DNA of 58,392 nucleotides from an uncultured Clostridia bacterium (GTDB taxonomy: Bacteria > Bacillota > Clostridia > Peptostreptococcales > Anaerovoracaceae), in NCBI GenBank assembly GCA_934247125.1, contig CAKQIZ010000003.1, forward strand, positions 1-58,392, written 5' to 3'. The notes beneath the pieces are model-generated. The model searched no databases. It was not told where the DNA came from and saw nothing but the letters and a program-made list of their open reading frames with translations. The translations under genes were made by a program, and so were the position numbers. Below are positions 34,161 through 42,730 of the stretch, in pieces (the first letter of the stretch is position 1; the number at the start of each line of letters is the position of its first letter).

Positions 34161-35889
34161 CAAAAAATACAAAGACACGTTGTACAGGATGAGATATATA
34201 AACGATCTCAGAGATATGATACATTCCAGTGCTGAAATGTACGGCAATGATCCGGCGTTTCTCGTAAAGGATGTGCCGGGAGGAGAATACCGCCCGATAT
34301 CGTATATCCAGCTCAAGGAAGATATAGACTGCCTGGGCACGGCACTGACAGACATGGGGCTTCGCGACAGCAAGATCGCAGTGATAGGCGAAAACAGCTA
34401 CAAGTGGGTCGTTTCATATCTGGCAGTCACTAATGGCACAGGCGTGGTCGTGCCTCTTGACAAGGAACTTACGGAGATAGAGATCGGCAATCTGATAAAA
34501 CGATCGGAAGTAGACGCTATAATCTTTTCACAGAAGATGGAGGAAAAGACGATGGCGGCACTTGAAGCCGCCGGCGGGCTCGTAAAAGTAAGGATAAATA
34601 TAGATGCGGATGAGGATCGCGACGGCGTTCTGAGCTGGGACAGACTGCTCAGGAAAGGTGCAGCTCTCATCGAGGACGGCAACAGGGAATTTCTCGATGC
34701 GGTGATAGACAGAGAAGCTATGTGCACCCTGCTGTTCACTTCGGGAACGACAGGAATGGCAAAGGGTGTGATGCTGTCGCACAAAAATATCTCGGCAAAC
34801 GTTTACAATATGTCGAAATACGTTAAGATAAGGCAGCCGGGCGGAGGCCTTTCGGTACTGCCGATGCATCACACGTATGAGCTCACCTGCCATGTGTTCA
34901 CAGGGCTGTATCAGGGAATGTTCGTCGCTATCTGTGAAGGCCTGAGATATATACAGCAGAACCTCAAGGAGTGTGGAGCGACAGTTATGCTGGGAGTTCC
35001 TGTGGTATTTGAAAGTATGCACAAAAAAGTCTGGAAGCAGGCGGAATCTTCCGGTGCTGCGGGCAAGATGAGGAAAATGATGCAGCTCGCACAGAAGACG
35101 AGGCTGTTCAACAACCAGAAGGCTATGAGAAAAATATTTGCCCGGATACATACGAGTCTGGGAAACAGGATGGAGCTTTTTATATCCGGCGGAGCTGCGA
35201 TAAACCCGCAGGTGATAAAAGACTATGAAGCAATGGGACTGCCTATGATACAGGGATACGGCATGACGGAAAATGCTCCGATCATAGCGGTGAACAGAGA
35301 CTATTACAGCAAGGCAGAATCAGTCGGCAAGCCTATGCCGGGCACTGATGTGAAGATAATCGATCCGGATGCGGACGGCGTCGGTGAGATCATATGTAAA
35401 GGCCCTTCGGTGATGATAGGGTACTACAACGATCCTGAGGCGACTGCGGAAGTGCTGCGCGACGGGTGGCTGTACACGGGTGACTACGGCAGGTTCGACG
35501 ATGAAGGATTCCTCTATATATGCGGAAGGAAAAAGAATGTCATCGTCACCAAGAACGGCAAGAATATCTTCCCGGAGGAGATCGAATACCTGCTTCTGGA
35601 GCAGCCGTTCATAGAGGAAGTAATCGTATACGGCGCTGTAGACAAGAAGAACGATGATATCGTGGTCAAAGCTGAGATCTTCCCGTCATGTGAGAACATA
35701 AAGAAAGAGCTGGGAGATATTTCCGGGGATGAACTTATGGCGGCGATAAAGGACTCGATAGAAGAAATAAATGAAAAAATGCCTGCGTACAAGCGTGTGA
35801 AGCGGTTCAAGCTCAGAGACGAGGAATTCGAGAAGACCTCGACCAGGAAGATCCGCAGAACAGGGGCAGCTGTACGAGACGAAGACTGA
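34153..35889 (+). CDS. AMP-forming acyl-CoA synthetase/ligase
   Basis: 578-residue member of the ANL adenylating superfamily, most like long-chain fatty acid-CoA ligases. Motifs: LFTSGTTGMAKGVML (P-loop, near residue 195), YGMTENAPI, LYTGDYGRFDDEGF, the hinge GRKKNVIVTKNGKNIFPEE (19 residues) and a C-terminal TRKIRR with the catalytic lysine. It uses a TTG start at 34153, inside the end of the upstream gene, with AAGGAG 9 bases ahead; an ATG at 34189 has no ribosome site. Substrate length not known. Confidence 0.87.
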   Translation: MNSKKYKDTLYRMRYINDLRDMIHSSAEMYGNDPAFLVKDVPGGEYRPISYIQLKEDIDCLGTALTDMGLRDSKIAVIGENSYKWVVSYLAVTNGTGVVVPLDKELTEIEIGNLIKRSEVDAIIFSQKMEEKTMAALEAAGGLVKVRINIDADEDRDGVLSWDRLLRKGAALIEDGNREFLDAVIDREAMCTLLFTSGTTGMAKGVMLSHKNISANVYNMSKYVKIRQPGGGLSVLPMHHTYELTCHVFTGLYQGMFVAICEGLRYIQQNLKECGATVMLGVPVVFESMHKKVWKQAESSGAAGKMRKMMQLAQKTRLFNNQKAMRKIFARIHTSLGNRMELFISGGAAINPQVIKDYEAMGLPMIQGYGMTENAPIIAVNRDYYSKAESVGKPMPGTDVKIIDPDADGVGEIICKGPSVMIGYYNDPEATAEVLRDGWLYTGDYGRFDDEGFLYICGRKKNVIVTKNGKNIFPEEIEYLLLEQPFIEEVIVYGAVDKKNDDIVVKAEIFPSCENIKKELGDISGDELMAAIKDSIEEINEKMPAYKRVKRFKLRDEEFEKTSTRKIRRTGAAVRDED

Positions 35890-35917
35890 TGATACAGGGA
35901 TGCAAAGGGGGTTCGCA

Positions 35918-37012
35918 ATGAATATGCACAGCAGATATCCGGAACTGATAATCGATTTGAACAAGCTCAGACAGAACGTGGCACGTGTGGTGCAGAAATG
36001 CAGTGACTGCGGCGTTGAGGTCGCAGGTGTGATAAAAGGCTGTACAGGACTTCCCGAATGTGCCGCGCAGTTTGAAAGAGCAGGCTGCAGGTTCGTGGCG
36101 TCGTCGAGACTGGAACAGCTGGAGCCGCTCAAGTCGTTTGGCATGCAGACCCCTCTGATGCTGATAAGGATACCGATGCTGAGTGAAGCCGCAGATGTGG
36201 TCAGGATAACGGATATGAGTCTCAACAGTGAAATCGATGTCCTGAGAGAACTTGATCGCCAGGCTGGACTTCAGGACAGGGTGCATCAGGTATTGCTGAT
36301 GGTCGATCTGGGAGATCTCAGAGAAGGATTCTGGGACAAGGATGAACTGCTGGACGCAGCGCTTATGGTGGAAAATGATCTGCATAATCTTCACCTTGCG
36401 GGCATGGGCACGAATCTGGGATGCTATGGATCTGTTGCTGCGACGCCGGAAAAGCTGCGGGAGCTGATCGAGTGCGCCGAAATGATCGAAGAAAAGATAA
36501 ACAGAGAGCTGGAGTTCATTTCAGGCGGAGCGACGAGTACACTGCCGAGGATAATGGACGGTGATCTACCCGGGCGCATAAACATGCTGCGCGTAGGTGA
36601 GGGAATACTGCTTGCGAAGGATCTGGAAGATCTGTGGGGCTATGACATGAGTTTTCTGAACAGGGATGTGTTCACGCTCAGAGCCGAGGTGATAGAGGTG
36701 AAAGACAAACCGTCATATCCTGTGGGAGAGATAATGTTCGATTCGTTCGGCAACAAGCCTGAATATGAGGATAGAGGCACGAGAAAGCGCGCTCTTATAG
36801 CGCTCGGAAAAGTCGATTATGCGTTCCCTGAAAAGCTTGATATGAAGGAACCGGGTATCGAGGTGCTGGGAGCGTCGAGCGACCATACGATACTTGATAT
36901 AGAAGATGCGCAGCGTGAGATAAAGGTCGGAGATATAGTTGAGTTTTTACCGAGCTATGCGAATCTCGTTTATCTCACGAATTCTCCCAATATCGAGAAG
37001 GTGTACATATAA
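35918..37012 (+). CDS. PLP-dependent alanine/ornithine-type racemase
   Basis: 364-residue fold-III PLP enzyme of the alanine racemase N-terminal family, in the alanine/ornithine racemase subgroup. The N-terminal ELIIDLNKLRQNV and GVIKGCTGLPECA carry the PLP lysine region; MVDLGDLREGFWDKDEL and FISGGATSTLP match the phosphate-binding parts of the barrel, and a C-terminal beta domain follows. The ATG at 35918 has AAAGGGGG upstream and gives the conserved N-terminus, so an in-frame ATG at 35900 is not used. Last gene of the FAD/ligase run. Substrate might be alanine, ornithine or another amino acid. Confidence 0.8.
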   Translation: MNMHSRYPELIIDLNKLRQNVARVVQKCSDCGVEVAGVIKGCTGLPECAAQFERAGCRFVASSRLEQLEPLKSFGMQTPLMLIRIPMLSEAADVVRITDMSLNSEIDVLRELDRQAGLQDRVHQVLLMVDLGDLREGFWDKDELLDAALMVENDLHNLHLAGMGTNLGCYGSVAATPEKLRELIECAEMIEEKINRELEFISGGATSTLPRIMDGDLPGRINMLRVGEGILLAKDLEDLWGYDMSFLNRDVFTLRAEVIEVKDKPSYPVGEIMFDSFGNKPEYEDRGTRKRALIALGKVDYAFPEKLDMKEPGIEVLGASSDHTILDIEDAQREIKVGDIVEFLPSYANLVYLTNSPNIEKVYI

Positions 37013-37140
37013 AGCTGCGCCGGTGGACAGAACCGGCTGCCGGATAGACAGGTCAGATCGTGTAAAAACGGCGGCTGCAAATTCGGCACATGCTGCCTGA
37101 CACCTGCGGGCGGCATGAAAAAGAATACGATACAGAATCA

Positions 37141-37184
37141 AAAACGGCTGACGCCGGAGAGCTCGATCTCCTGTCAGCCGTTTT
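37141..37184. terminator. Bidirectional terminator between racemase and HAD genes
   Basis: AAAACGGCTGAC (37141-37152) and its exact complement (37173-37184) form a 12-bp stem with A and T ends facing outward, serving both convergent genes. The rest of 37013-37292 shows no gene. Confidence 0.85.
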
Positions 37185-37292
37185 CTGCTGGTGTGAACGG
37201 TATTATGTGTCTGATGTCTGCAGCGCTCATGAATGTTATGCATACTGCTGCGAGAGCCTTTTGCACTGCGACCTGCAGGACTTTGCATACTG

Positions 37293-37931
37293 CTAGAGAA
37301 GTTCTTCGAAGCTCTCTATGAATCTGTCCGCAGCTTTCTGTATCTTGGCTCTGTTTTCCTTTTCGTTGTCGTCGGCGACAGCGATAACGTAGAATCCGGC
37401 TTCTTTCGCGCCTTTGACGGCGAGAAGTCCGTCTTCGAGGACGATGGTCTCTTCGGCCGGCGTGCCGATAACGCTCTGAGCGTACTTGAAGACTTCAGGA
37501 TCGACCTTGCCGCAGCCTGCGTCTTTCCATGTTACGATGCTCGAGAAGTAGTCGCGGATGCCGAGTCTTGCGAGTATCTCGTCTGCGATAGATTTGTCCG
37601 TGGAAGTAGCCACGCACATCGCTACGCCTTTCTGCTTGAATCTCTCGAGGATGATCGGAACGTACGGTTTTATGTCGACCTCTGCGAGATAATCCTCGCG
37701 CAGTATCGTGTTGAAACCTTTGGCGATCTTTTCCTCGGTCGTCGCTATCGCGTATTCGCTCTTGAGATAGCTGCAGAGTTCGGGAAGAGTCATATCCTTT
37801 GTCTTTTCTCCAAGATCCGGTTCGGGTGTTTTTCTGAGTGATGTTATATATCTGCCGGCAGCGCCTCTCCACATTTCGGTGGAGTTCAGGAGCGTGCCGT
37901 CCATGTCAAAAATAGCTCCGCTTATTTTCAT
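37293..37931 (-). CDS. HAD-superfamily phosphatase, beta-phosphoglucomutase-like
   Basis: 212-residue haloacid-dehalogenase-type hydrolase. Motif I IFDMDGTLLNS with the nucleophile Asp (residue 9) is at the N-terminus, motif II CVATSTDKS near residue 107, motif III lysine in GCGKVDPEVF, and motif IV ETIVLEDGLLAVKGAKEAG near residue 165. The cap is helical, as in phosphoglycolate phosphatases and beta-phosphoglucomutases. The ATG at 37931 follows AGGAGG on the minus strand; the frame continues upstream without a ribosome site. A divergent promoter pair separates it from greA. Confidence 0.88.
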   Translation of the reverse strand: MKISGAIFDMDGTLLNSTEMWRGAAGRYITSLRKTPEPDLGEKTKDMTLPELCSYLKSEYAIATTEEKIAKGFNTILREDYLAEVDIKPYVPIILERFKQKGVAMCVATSTDKSIADEILARLGIRDYFSSIVTWKDAGCGKVDPEVFKYAQSVIGTPAEETIVLEDGLLAVKGAKEAGFYVIAVADDNEKENRAKIQKAADRFIESFEELL

Positions 37932-37970
37932 AATTGCTGACCTCCTGTATATACTACTATAAGCACCTCT

Positions 37971-37999
37971 ACAATACCACTGCAACTGTGTATTGTCAA
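37971..37999 (-). promoter_or_regulatory. Promoter of the HAD gene
   Basis: On the minus strand TTGACA (37994-37999), a 17-base spacer and TATTGT (37971-37976). Confidence 0.65.
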
Positions 38000-38021
38000 T
38001 GATTTCGGAGCGCTGCTGCAA

Positions 38022-38050
38022 TTGACAAGCACCTGCATTTACAGTATAAT
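38022..38050 (+). promoter_or_regulatory. Promoter of greA-lysS
   Basis: Perfect TTGACA (38022-38027) and TATAAT (38045-38050) with an ideal 17-base spacer, 40 bases before the greA start. Confidence 0.92.
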
Positions 38051-38089
38051 ATTTTGATACGACAACAGGTCGAAAGGAGATTTGCCAAC

Positions 38090-38578
38090 ATGACAGAGAA
38101 CATGAATGAGGAGATTGTATTAACGAAAGAAGGATATGACAAGATAGTTGCCGAACATGAGGAACTCGTATCCGTAAAAAGAGCCGAAGTCGCAGAACGA
38201 ATAAAAGAAGCGATTTCATATGGAGACATATCGGAAAACGCAGAGTATGATTCTGCCAAGAACGAACAGGCTGAGCTCGAGGAACGTATCCACAAGCTGG
38301 AAACGATGATCAGAAAAGCAAGGATCGTTCAGGATGAAGATGTAAAGGGCGATGTCGTGAATGTAGGCCTCAAGGTTCTTGTAAAAGATCTCGATCTCGG
38401 AGTGGAAGAGGAATTTTCGATAGTGGGAGCTACAGAAGCAGATCCGTTTGAAGGAAAGATCTCTAATGAATCATCAGTAGGACATGCGCTGATAGGTCAC
38501 AAGAAGGGCGACAAGGTGGCGGTAGAGGTTCCCGACGGAATCATAAACTATGAAGTAGTAGATATAATAAAGGCATAG
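38090..38578 (+). CDS. greA: Transcription elongation factor GreA
   Basis: Binds the RNA polymerase secondary channel and triggers cleavage of backtracked RNA. The 162 residues have the N-terminal coiled coil with VLTKEGYDKIVAEHEEL and the acidic-tip region GDISENAEYDSAKNEQAELE (about residues 40-60), then a C-terminal FKBP-like domain ending in VGHALIGHKKGDKVAV. The ATG at 38090 lies after AAAGGAGA. It is followed 32 bases later by the lysyl-tRNA synthetase gene, a greA-lysS pairing also seen in other Firmicutes, though usually with a class II enzyme. Confidence 0.96.
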   Translation: MTENMNEEIVLTKEGYDKIVAEHEELVSVKRAEVAERIKEAISYGDISENAEYDSAKNEQAELEERIHKLETMIRKARIVQDEDVKGDVVNVGLKVLVKDLDLGVEEEFSIVGATEADPFEGKISNESSVGHALIGHKKGDKVAVEVPDGIINYEVVDIIKA

Positions 38579-38610
38579 TATGCAGTAATTTTTGAAAAGA
38601 GGTGTTTTGA

Positions 38611-40635
38611 TTGCATTGGGCGGAAAGAATAGCAGACAGGATAATTAAAAGAAATCCGGACAAGGAAGAGTACGTATGTGCGGCAGGCATCAGCCCGTCA
38701 GGCTCTATCCATATCGGAAATTTCAGAGATATAGCAACGAGTTTGTTTGTTGCTAAAGCATTGCAGAAAAAAGGAAAGAAGGCGCGCCTTCTGTTTTCAT
38801 GGGATGAGTATGACAGATTCAGAAAGGTACCTGTGAATGTCAAGGCTGTGGATCCTGATAACGAGTTCGAGAAGTATATAGGACTTCCTTATACGTCGGT
38901 ACCTAATCCGTTCGATACAGAACATGCAAATTATGCCAAGTATTTTGAAGCCGAGTTCATGGAATCTATCAAGAAGTTCGGTATCGATATGGACTACAGA
39001 TATCAGACTGATATGTATACATCGGGAAAGTACAAGGATGATATCATCGAGGCGGTCAGGAAGAGAAAAGAGATATTCGATATCCTCGACAGTTTCCGTA
39101 CGCAGGATGCACAGGAAGGGGAAAGAGATTCGTATTTTCCTGTGAGCATATTCTGTCCTGAGTGCGGCAGAGACACTACCAGGATCTTATCGGTCTCCGA
39201 TGACTGCACTATAGTTGAATACGAATGCGAGTGCGGGCACAAGGGAACGTTCGATTTAACAAAAGACTTCAACTGCAAGCTCGCATGGAAGATAGACTGG
39301 CCTATGCGCTGGAGATATGAAGGCGTCGACTTCGAACCGGGCGGCAAGGATCATGCGAGCCCCGGCGGAAGCTACGAGACGAGCAGCGTGATCAGCAGGA
39401 AGATCTTCGGATATGAACCGCCTATGTTCCAGGGCTATGAGTTCATAGGCATCAAGGGATCGACAGGGAAGATGTCGGGTTCGTCAGGTCTGAATCTGAC
39501 GCCGGAGACACTGCTGAAGATATACGAGCCGGAGATCATACTGTGGCTCTATTCGAAGACAGAGCCGAAGAAAGCATTCGACTTCTGCTTTGACGAGGGC
39601 ATACTCCGTCAGTATTTCGAATTCGACAAGATGTACAATGAGTACATCGAAGGCAAGGCGAATGAGCACAATGCATCCGTCATGGAATACAGTCTGATCG
39701 AGGGCAGGAAGATCAAGACAGTGCCGATGAATCTGCTTGTCCAGCTTGGATCGATCGTTGACTTCAACGTGCCGATGATGGAAACGGTATTCGAAAAGAT
39801 CGGGACGCCGTACAAGTATGAAGACTTCGACACGAGACTGGAGCTGGCCAAGTACTGGCTGTATCAGTGTGCTCCTGAAACTGCGAACAAGCTGCGCGGC
39901 TGGAGAGACTGGGATCTTTACAATACACTCACAGATGACGAGAAGAAAGAGATCGCGCTCCTTTATGATTTCATAAAAGCGGGCGGATACACTCTGGATT
40001 CCCTGAACACCAAGCTTTACGACATACCGAAGGAAGTTTACGGTGCGGACATAGAGAATCTGAAAAAGATCCAGGGACAGTTCTTTAAGATCGTCTACAA
40101 GCTGCTGATAGGCAAGGAGAGAGGACCTAGACTTTACCTGTTCCTCTATGCGATAGACAGAGAAAGATTCATGCATCTGCTCGACTTCAGCTTCCCTAAG
40201 ACTGAAGAGGAGGAGGCGCTTGAAAAGGCTGCGCTCGAGGCTGAGAAGGAACCGGAGAAGGAAGAAAAGATTTACGGCGAGCCGGACGAGGTGAAGCCGA
40301 TTGTTGAACCTGAGATCACAGTTGACCAGTTCTTTGCAATGGACCTCAGAGTCTGCAGGATAGTGAAGTGCCAGGAGATCAGAAAGGCGCATAGCAACTA
40401 CAAGCTGACGCTGTTCGACGGACTGAAGGAGAGGGTCATCGTTTCGAGCATCAAGAACGATTACAAGCCGGAAGAACTCGAAGGAAAGAAGATCATCGTC
40501 GTTGCAAATCTGCAGCCTGCAAGACTGACAGGTGTGACGAGCGAGGGCATGCTTCTTGCCGGCACGAACAATGCATGCGGATGCCAGGTGATATTCGTTG
40601 ACGATATCGTTCCTGAAGGAACAAGGATCTGCTAA
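38611..40635 (+). CDS. lysK: Class I lysyl-tRNA synthetase fused to a C-terminal tRNA-binding domain
   Basis: Charges tRNA-Lys. It is the class I (Rossmann) type rather than the class II enzyme found in most Firmicutes: GSIHIGN holds the HIGH motif (34-37) and GKMSGSSG the KMSKS-type loop (287-291). A zinc-like cluster has Cys182, 185, 206 and 208. Canonical class I LysRS is about 520 residues; this one is 674. After an acidic, Lys/Glu-rich linker (about 530-565) it carries an OB-fold tRNA-binding domain like Trbp111 or the MetRS C-terminus (VDQFFAMDLRV, LQPARLTGVTSEGMLLAG). It uses a TTG start with AGAGGTG upstream. Probably co-transcribed with greA. Confidence 0.92.
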   Translation: MHWAERIADRIIKRNPDKEEYVCAAGISPSGSIHIGNFRDIATSLFVAKALQKKGKKARLLFSWDEYDRFRKVPVNVKAVDPDNEFEKYIGLPYTSVPNPFDTEHANYAKYFEAEFMESIKKFGIDMDYRYQTDMYTSGKYKDDIIEAVRKRKEIFDILDSFRTQDAQEGERDSYFPVSIFCPECGRDTTRILSVSDDCTIVEYECECGHKGTFDLTKDFNCKLAWKIDWPMRWRYEGVDFEPGGKDHASPGGSYETSSVISRKIFGYEPPMFQGYEFIGIKGSTGKMSGSSGLNLTPETLLKIYEPEIILWLYSKTEPKKAFDFCFDEGILRQYFEFDKMYNEYIEGKANEHNASVMEYSLIEGRKIKTVPMNLLVQLGSIVDFNVPMMETVFEKIGTPYKYEDFDTRLELAKYWLYQCAPETANKLRGWRDWDLYNTLTDDEKKEIALLYDFIKAGGYTLDSLNTKLYDIPKEVYGADIENLKKIQGQFFKIVYKLLIGKERGPRLYLFLYAIDRERFMHLLDFSFPKTEEEEALEKAALEAEKEPEKEEKIYGEPDEVKPIVEPEITVDQFFAMDLRVCRIVKCQEIRKAHSNYKLTLFDGLKERVIVSSIKNDYKPEELEGKKIIVVANLQPARLTGVTSEGMLLAGTNNACGCQVIFVDDIVPEGTRIC

Positions 40636-40657
40636 CTGCAAATACAAGGAATCGATG

Positions 40658-40699
40658 ATGGCAGCCAGGTATCTGTTTTCGGGATACCCGGCATGCCAT
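40658..40699 (+). terminator. Hairpin after lysK, probable weak terminator
   Basis: ATGGCA, GCC and GGTATC at 40658-40673 pair with GATACC, GGC and TGCCAT at 40683-40699, making a long stem. The following T run is short (TTACTTTT). Confidence 0.5.
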
Positions 40700-40704
40700 T
40701 ACTT

Positions 40705-40733
40705 TTGTAAAATCGCAATACTAGCAATACTAT
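40705..40733 (+). promoter_or_regulatory. asnS promoter
   Basis: TTGTAA (40705-40710), a 17-base spacer and TACTAT (40728-40733). The same stretch forms a GTAAAAT/ATTTTAC dyad (40707-40738). The predicted leader before asnS is only about 15 bases, so no T-box is possible. Confidence 0.55.
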
Positions 40734-40754
40734 TTTACCAATGGGAGAAAACAG

Positions 40755-42149
40755 ATGAAAGACGTTGAAATAAAAAGCCTGTACAGAGAAAGTCTGCTTC
40801 ATGCGGACAGTGAGATAACTGTGCGCGGCTGGGTAAGAACGAACAGAGGCTCTAATAAATTCGGATTCATAGAACTGAACGACGGAACTTTTTTCAAGTC
40901 GGTGCAGGTCGTTTATGAGGCTGAATTCCTTGACAATTTTGAAGATATAGCAAAGGCTCCGATCGCGGCAGCTCTGAAGGTAACGGGTACTTTCGTGCTC
41001 ACGCCTGATGCAAAGCAGCCGTTTGAGATCAAGGCGAGAGAAATCGTGATAGAGGCGGGGTCGGATGCGGACTACCCTCTGCAGAAGAAGCGTCACAGCA
41101 TGGAGTTCCTGAGAGAGATCGCGCATCTCAGACCGAGAAGCAATACTTTCTCAGCAGTATTCAGGGTGAGATCTATGGTGGCGTATGCTATCCACAAGTT
41201 CTTCCAGGACAAGAATTTCGTATATGTGCACACTCCTATAATCACTGCGAGCGACTGCGAGGGCGCAGGCGAGATGTTCAAGGTGACTACGCTCGATCTG
41301 AATGATCTGCCAAAGGATGCAGAAGGCAGTGTCGACTACAGCGAGGACTTCTTCGGAAAAGAGGCGGGTCTGACTGTAAGCGGACAGCTCGAGGCTGAAA
41401 CTTTCGCACTTGCATTCAGGAATGTATATACTTTCGGACCTACATTCAGAGCGGAAAACTCGAACACTGCAAGACATGCTTCGGAGTTCTGGATGATAGA
41501 GCCTGAAATGGCGTTTGCCGATCTCAACGACAACATGGATATGGCAGAGGCTATGATAAAGTACATCATAAACTACGTGATGGAGAATGCTCCGGAAGAG
41601 ATGGAATTCTTCAGCAAGTTCATAGACAAGGGACTGATAGAGAGACTGAACAACATCGTGAACTCGGATTTTGCGAGGATCACTTACACTGAGGCAGTGG
41701 AGCTGCTAAAGAAATCAGGCGAAAAATTCCAGTACCCTGTAGAGTGGGGCATCGATCTGCAGACAGAGCATGAGAGATACATCACTGAGAAGATATACAA
41801 GAAGCCGGTATTCGTTACCGACTATCCGAAAGAGATCAAGGCATTCTACATGCGCCTGAACGATGACGACAAGACAGTTGCGGCATGTGACCTGCTCGTT
41901 CCGGGCGTGGGCGAGATCATCGGCGGAAGCCAGAGAGAAGAACGCTACGATGTGCTGAAGGCAAGAATAGAAGAGACGGGAATGACCGAGGAAGATTACT
42001 GGTGGTACATGGACCTCCGCAAATACGGCGGCGTGAAACACTCAGGCTACGGCCTCGGCTTCGAACGGATCATCATGTATATAACAGGAATGAGCAACAT
42101 CAGAGACGTGCTCCCATTCCCGAGAACCCCAAAGACTGCAGAGTTTTAG
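40755..42149 (+). CDS. asnS: Asparaginyl-tRNA synthetase
   Basis: Class IIb synthetase charging tRNA-Asn. The 464 residues contain the N-terminal OB-fold anticodon domain ([19 protein letters not shown], 19 residues, near 25-43), motif 1 around [13 protein letters not shown], motif 2 [19 protein letters not shown] (19 residues, near 232-250), and motif 3 [15 protein letters not shown] close to the C-terminus. Ends with the typical [12 protein letters not shown]. The ATG follows GGGAG. Own promoter; followed by a strongly structured untranslated region. Confidence 0.97.
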   Translation: MKDVEIKSLYRESLLHADSEITVRGWVRTNRGSNKFGFIELNDGTFFKSVQVVYEAEFLDNFEDIAKAPIAAALKVTGTFVLTPDAKQPFEIKAREIVIEAGSDADYPLQKKRHSMEFLREIAHLRPRSNTFSAVFRVRSMVAYAIHKFFQDKNFVYVHTPIITASDCEGAGEMFKVTTLDLNDLPKDAEGSVDYSEDFFGKEAGLTVSGQLEAETFALAFRNVYTFGPTFRAENSNTARHASEFWMIEPEMAFADLNDNMDMAEAMIKYIINYVMENAPEEMEFFSKFIDKGLIERLNNIVNSDFARITYTEAVELLKKSGEKFQYPVEWGIDLQTEHERYITEKIYKKPVFVTDYPKEIKAFYMRLNDDDKTVAACDLLVPGVGEIIGGSQREERYDVLKARIEETGMTEEDYWWYMDLRKYGGVKHSGYGLGFERIIMYITGMSNIRDVLPFPRTPKTAEF

Positions 42150-42321
42150 GGAGACCTAACCCGACGAGCGAAGTGAGTCGCCGGTAGGTCCCCCGCCAGA
42201 GGCACAGCGCTTCAGCGCGTGGTGCCTTACGGCGCAGAGACGGGGACACTCGAGCGGGGATCAGAACGAACAAATCAGGAGCTGATGCTCCGGCATGAAG
42301 CCGGAGCGCCGGCTCCTTTTT
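42150..42321 (+). ncRNA. Structured region after asnS: three hairpins ending in a terminator
   Basis: Directly after the asnS stop come hairpin A (GACCTA 42152-42157 with TAGGTC 42185-42190, plus inner CGAC/GTCG), hairpin B (AGGCAC 42200-42205 with GTGCCT 42222-42227), and terminator C. In C, AGGAGC (42277-42282) pairs with GCTCCT (42312-42317), enclosing GCTCCGGC/GCCGGAGC, and T residues follow. No reading frame is convincing. It may be an elaborate 3' UTR, a processed small RNA, or a palindromic repeat element. Confidence 0.45.
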
Positions 42322-42481
42322 CAATAGCGCGCCCGGAGACGAGGGATGATAAGTGATTGAATCAGAGTCCAAAGCAGAGCGTGAAGGTGCACCTTGCTTT
42401 GCAGAAAAAATCGATGCCCGGAGCAGGAGTTTAGTAAGGAACAGAAATTTATTCCGATAAGAGTATAAAAGAAAAAGCAAT

Positions 42482-42534
42482 ATTGCCGTTTTTATCACTA
42501 TGATCGCTTCAAATGCTCATAAAATGACGGCAAT
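42482..42534. repeat. Long inverted repeat upstream of the YhaM-like gene
   Basis: ATTGCCGT-TTTTAT at 42482 pairs with ATAAAAT-G-ACGGCAAT ending at 42534 around a loop of about 24 bases. T-rich flanks are absent. The surrounding 42322-42680 shows no gene. Confidence 0.45.
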
Positions 42535-42685
42535 AAACCATGTACAGGAGTACTACAGGAGCTTTGCAGAAGATTTTTTATACTCAAACCGGTTGCTTTT
42601 ATTATTTTGTACTAAAACAGAAACGACAGTTTTTTCTGCATAATATCTCCCTGCAGAATTTTCAGCAGAAATCCACAGTATAACA

Positions 42686-42694
42686 TGATATAAT
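42686..42694 (+). promoter_or_regulatory. Extended -10 promoter of the yhaM-recD2-comF unit
   Basis: TGATATAAT (TATAAT at 42689-42694), about 37 bases before the start codon at 42731; no clear -35. Confidence 0.5.
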
Positions 42695-42730
42695 AAAAGG
42701 CAGATATTAAGGATACGAGGTAAAAACAGA

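Noticed and set aside
39484..40647. 387-codon antisense frame opposite lysK
   Set aside because: The plus strand is a clear class I LysRS; the antisense product has no family resemblance.
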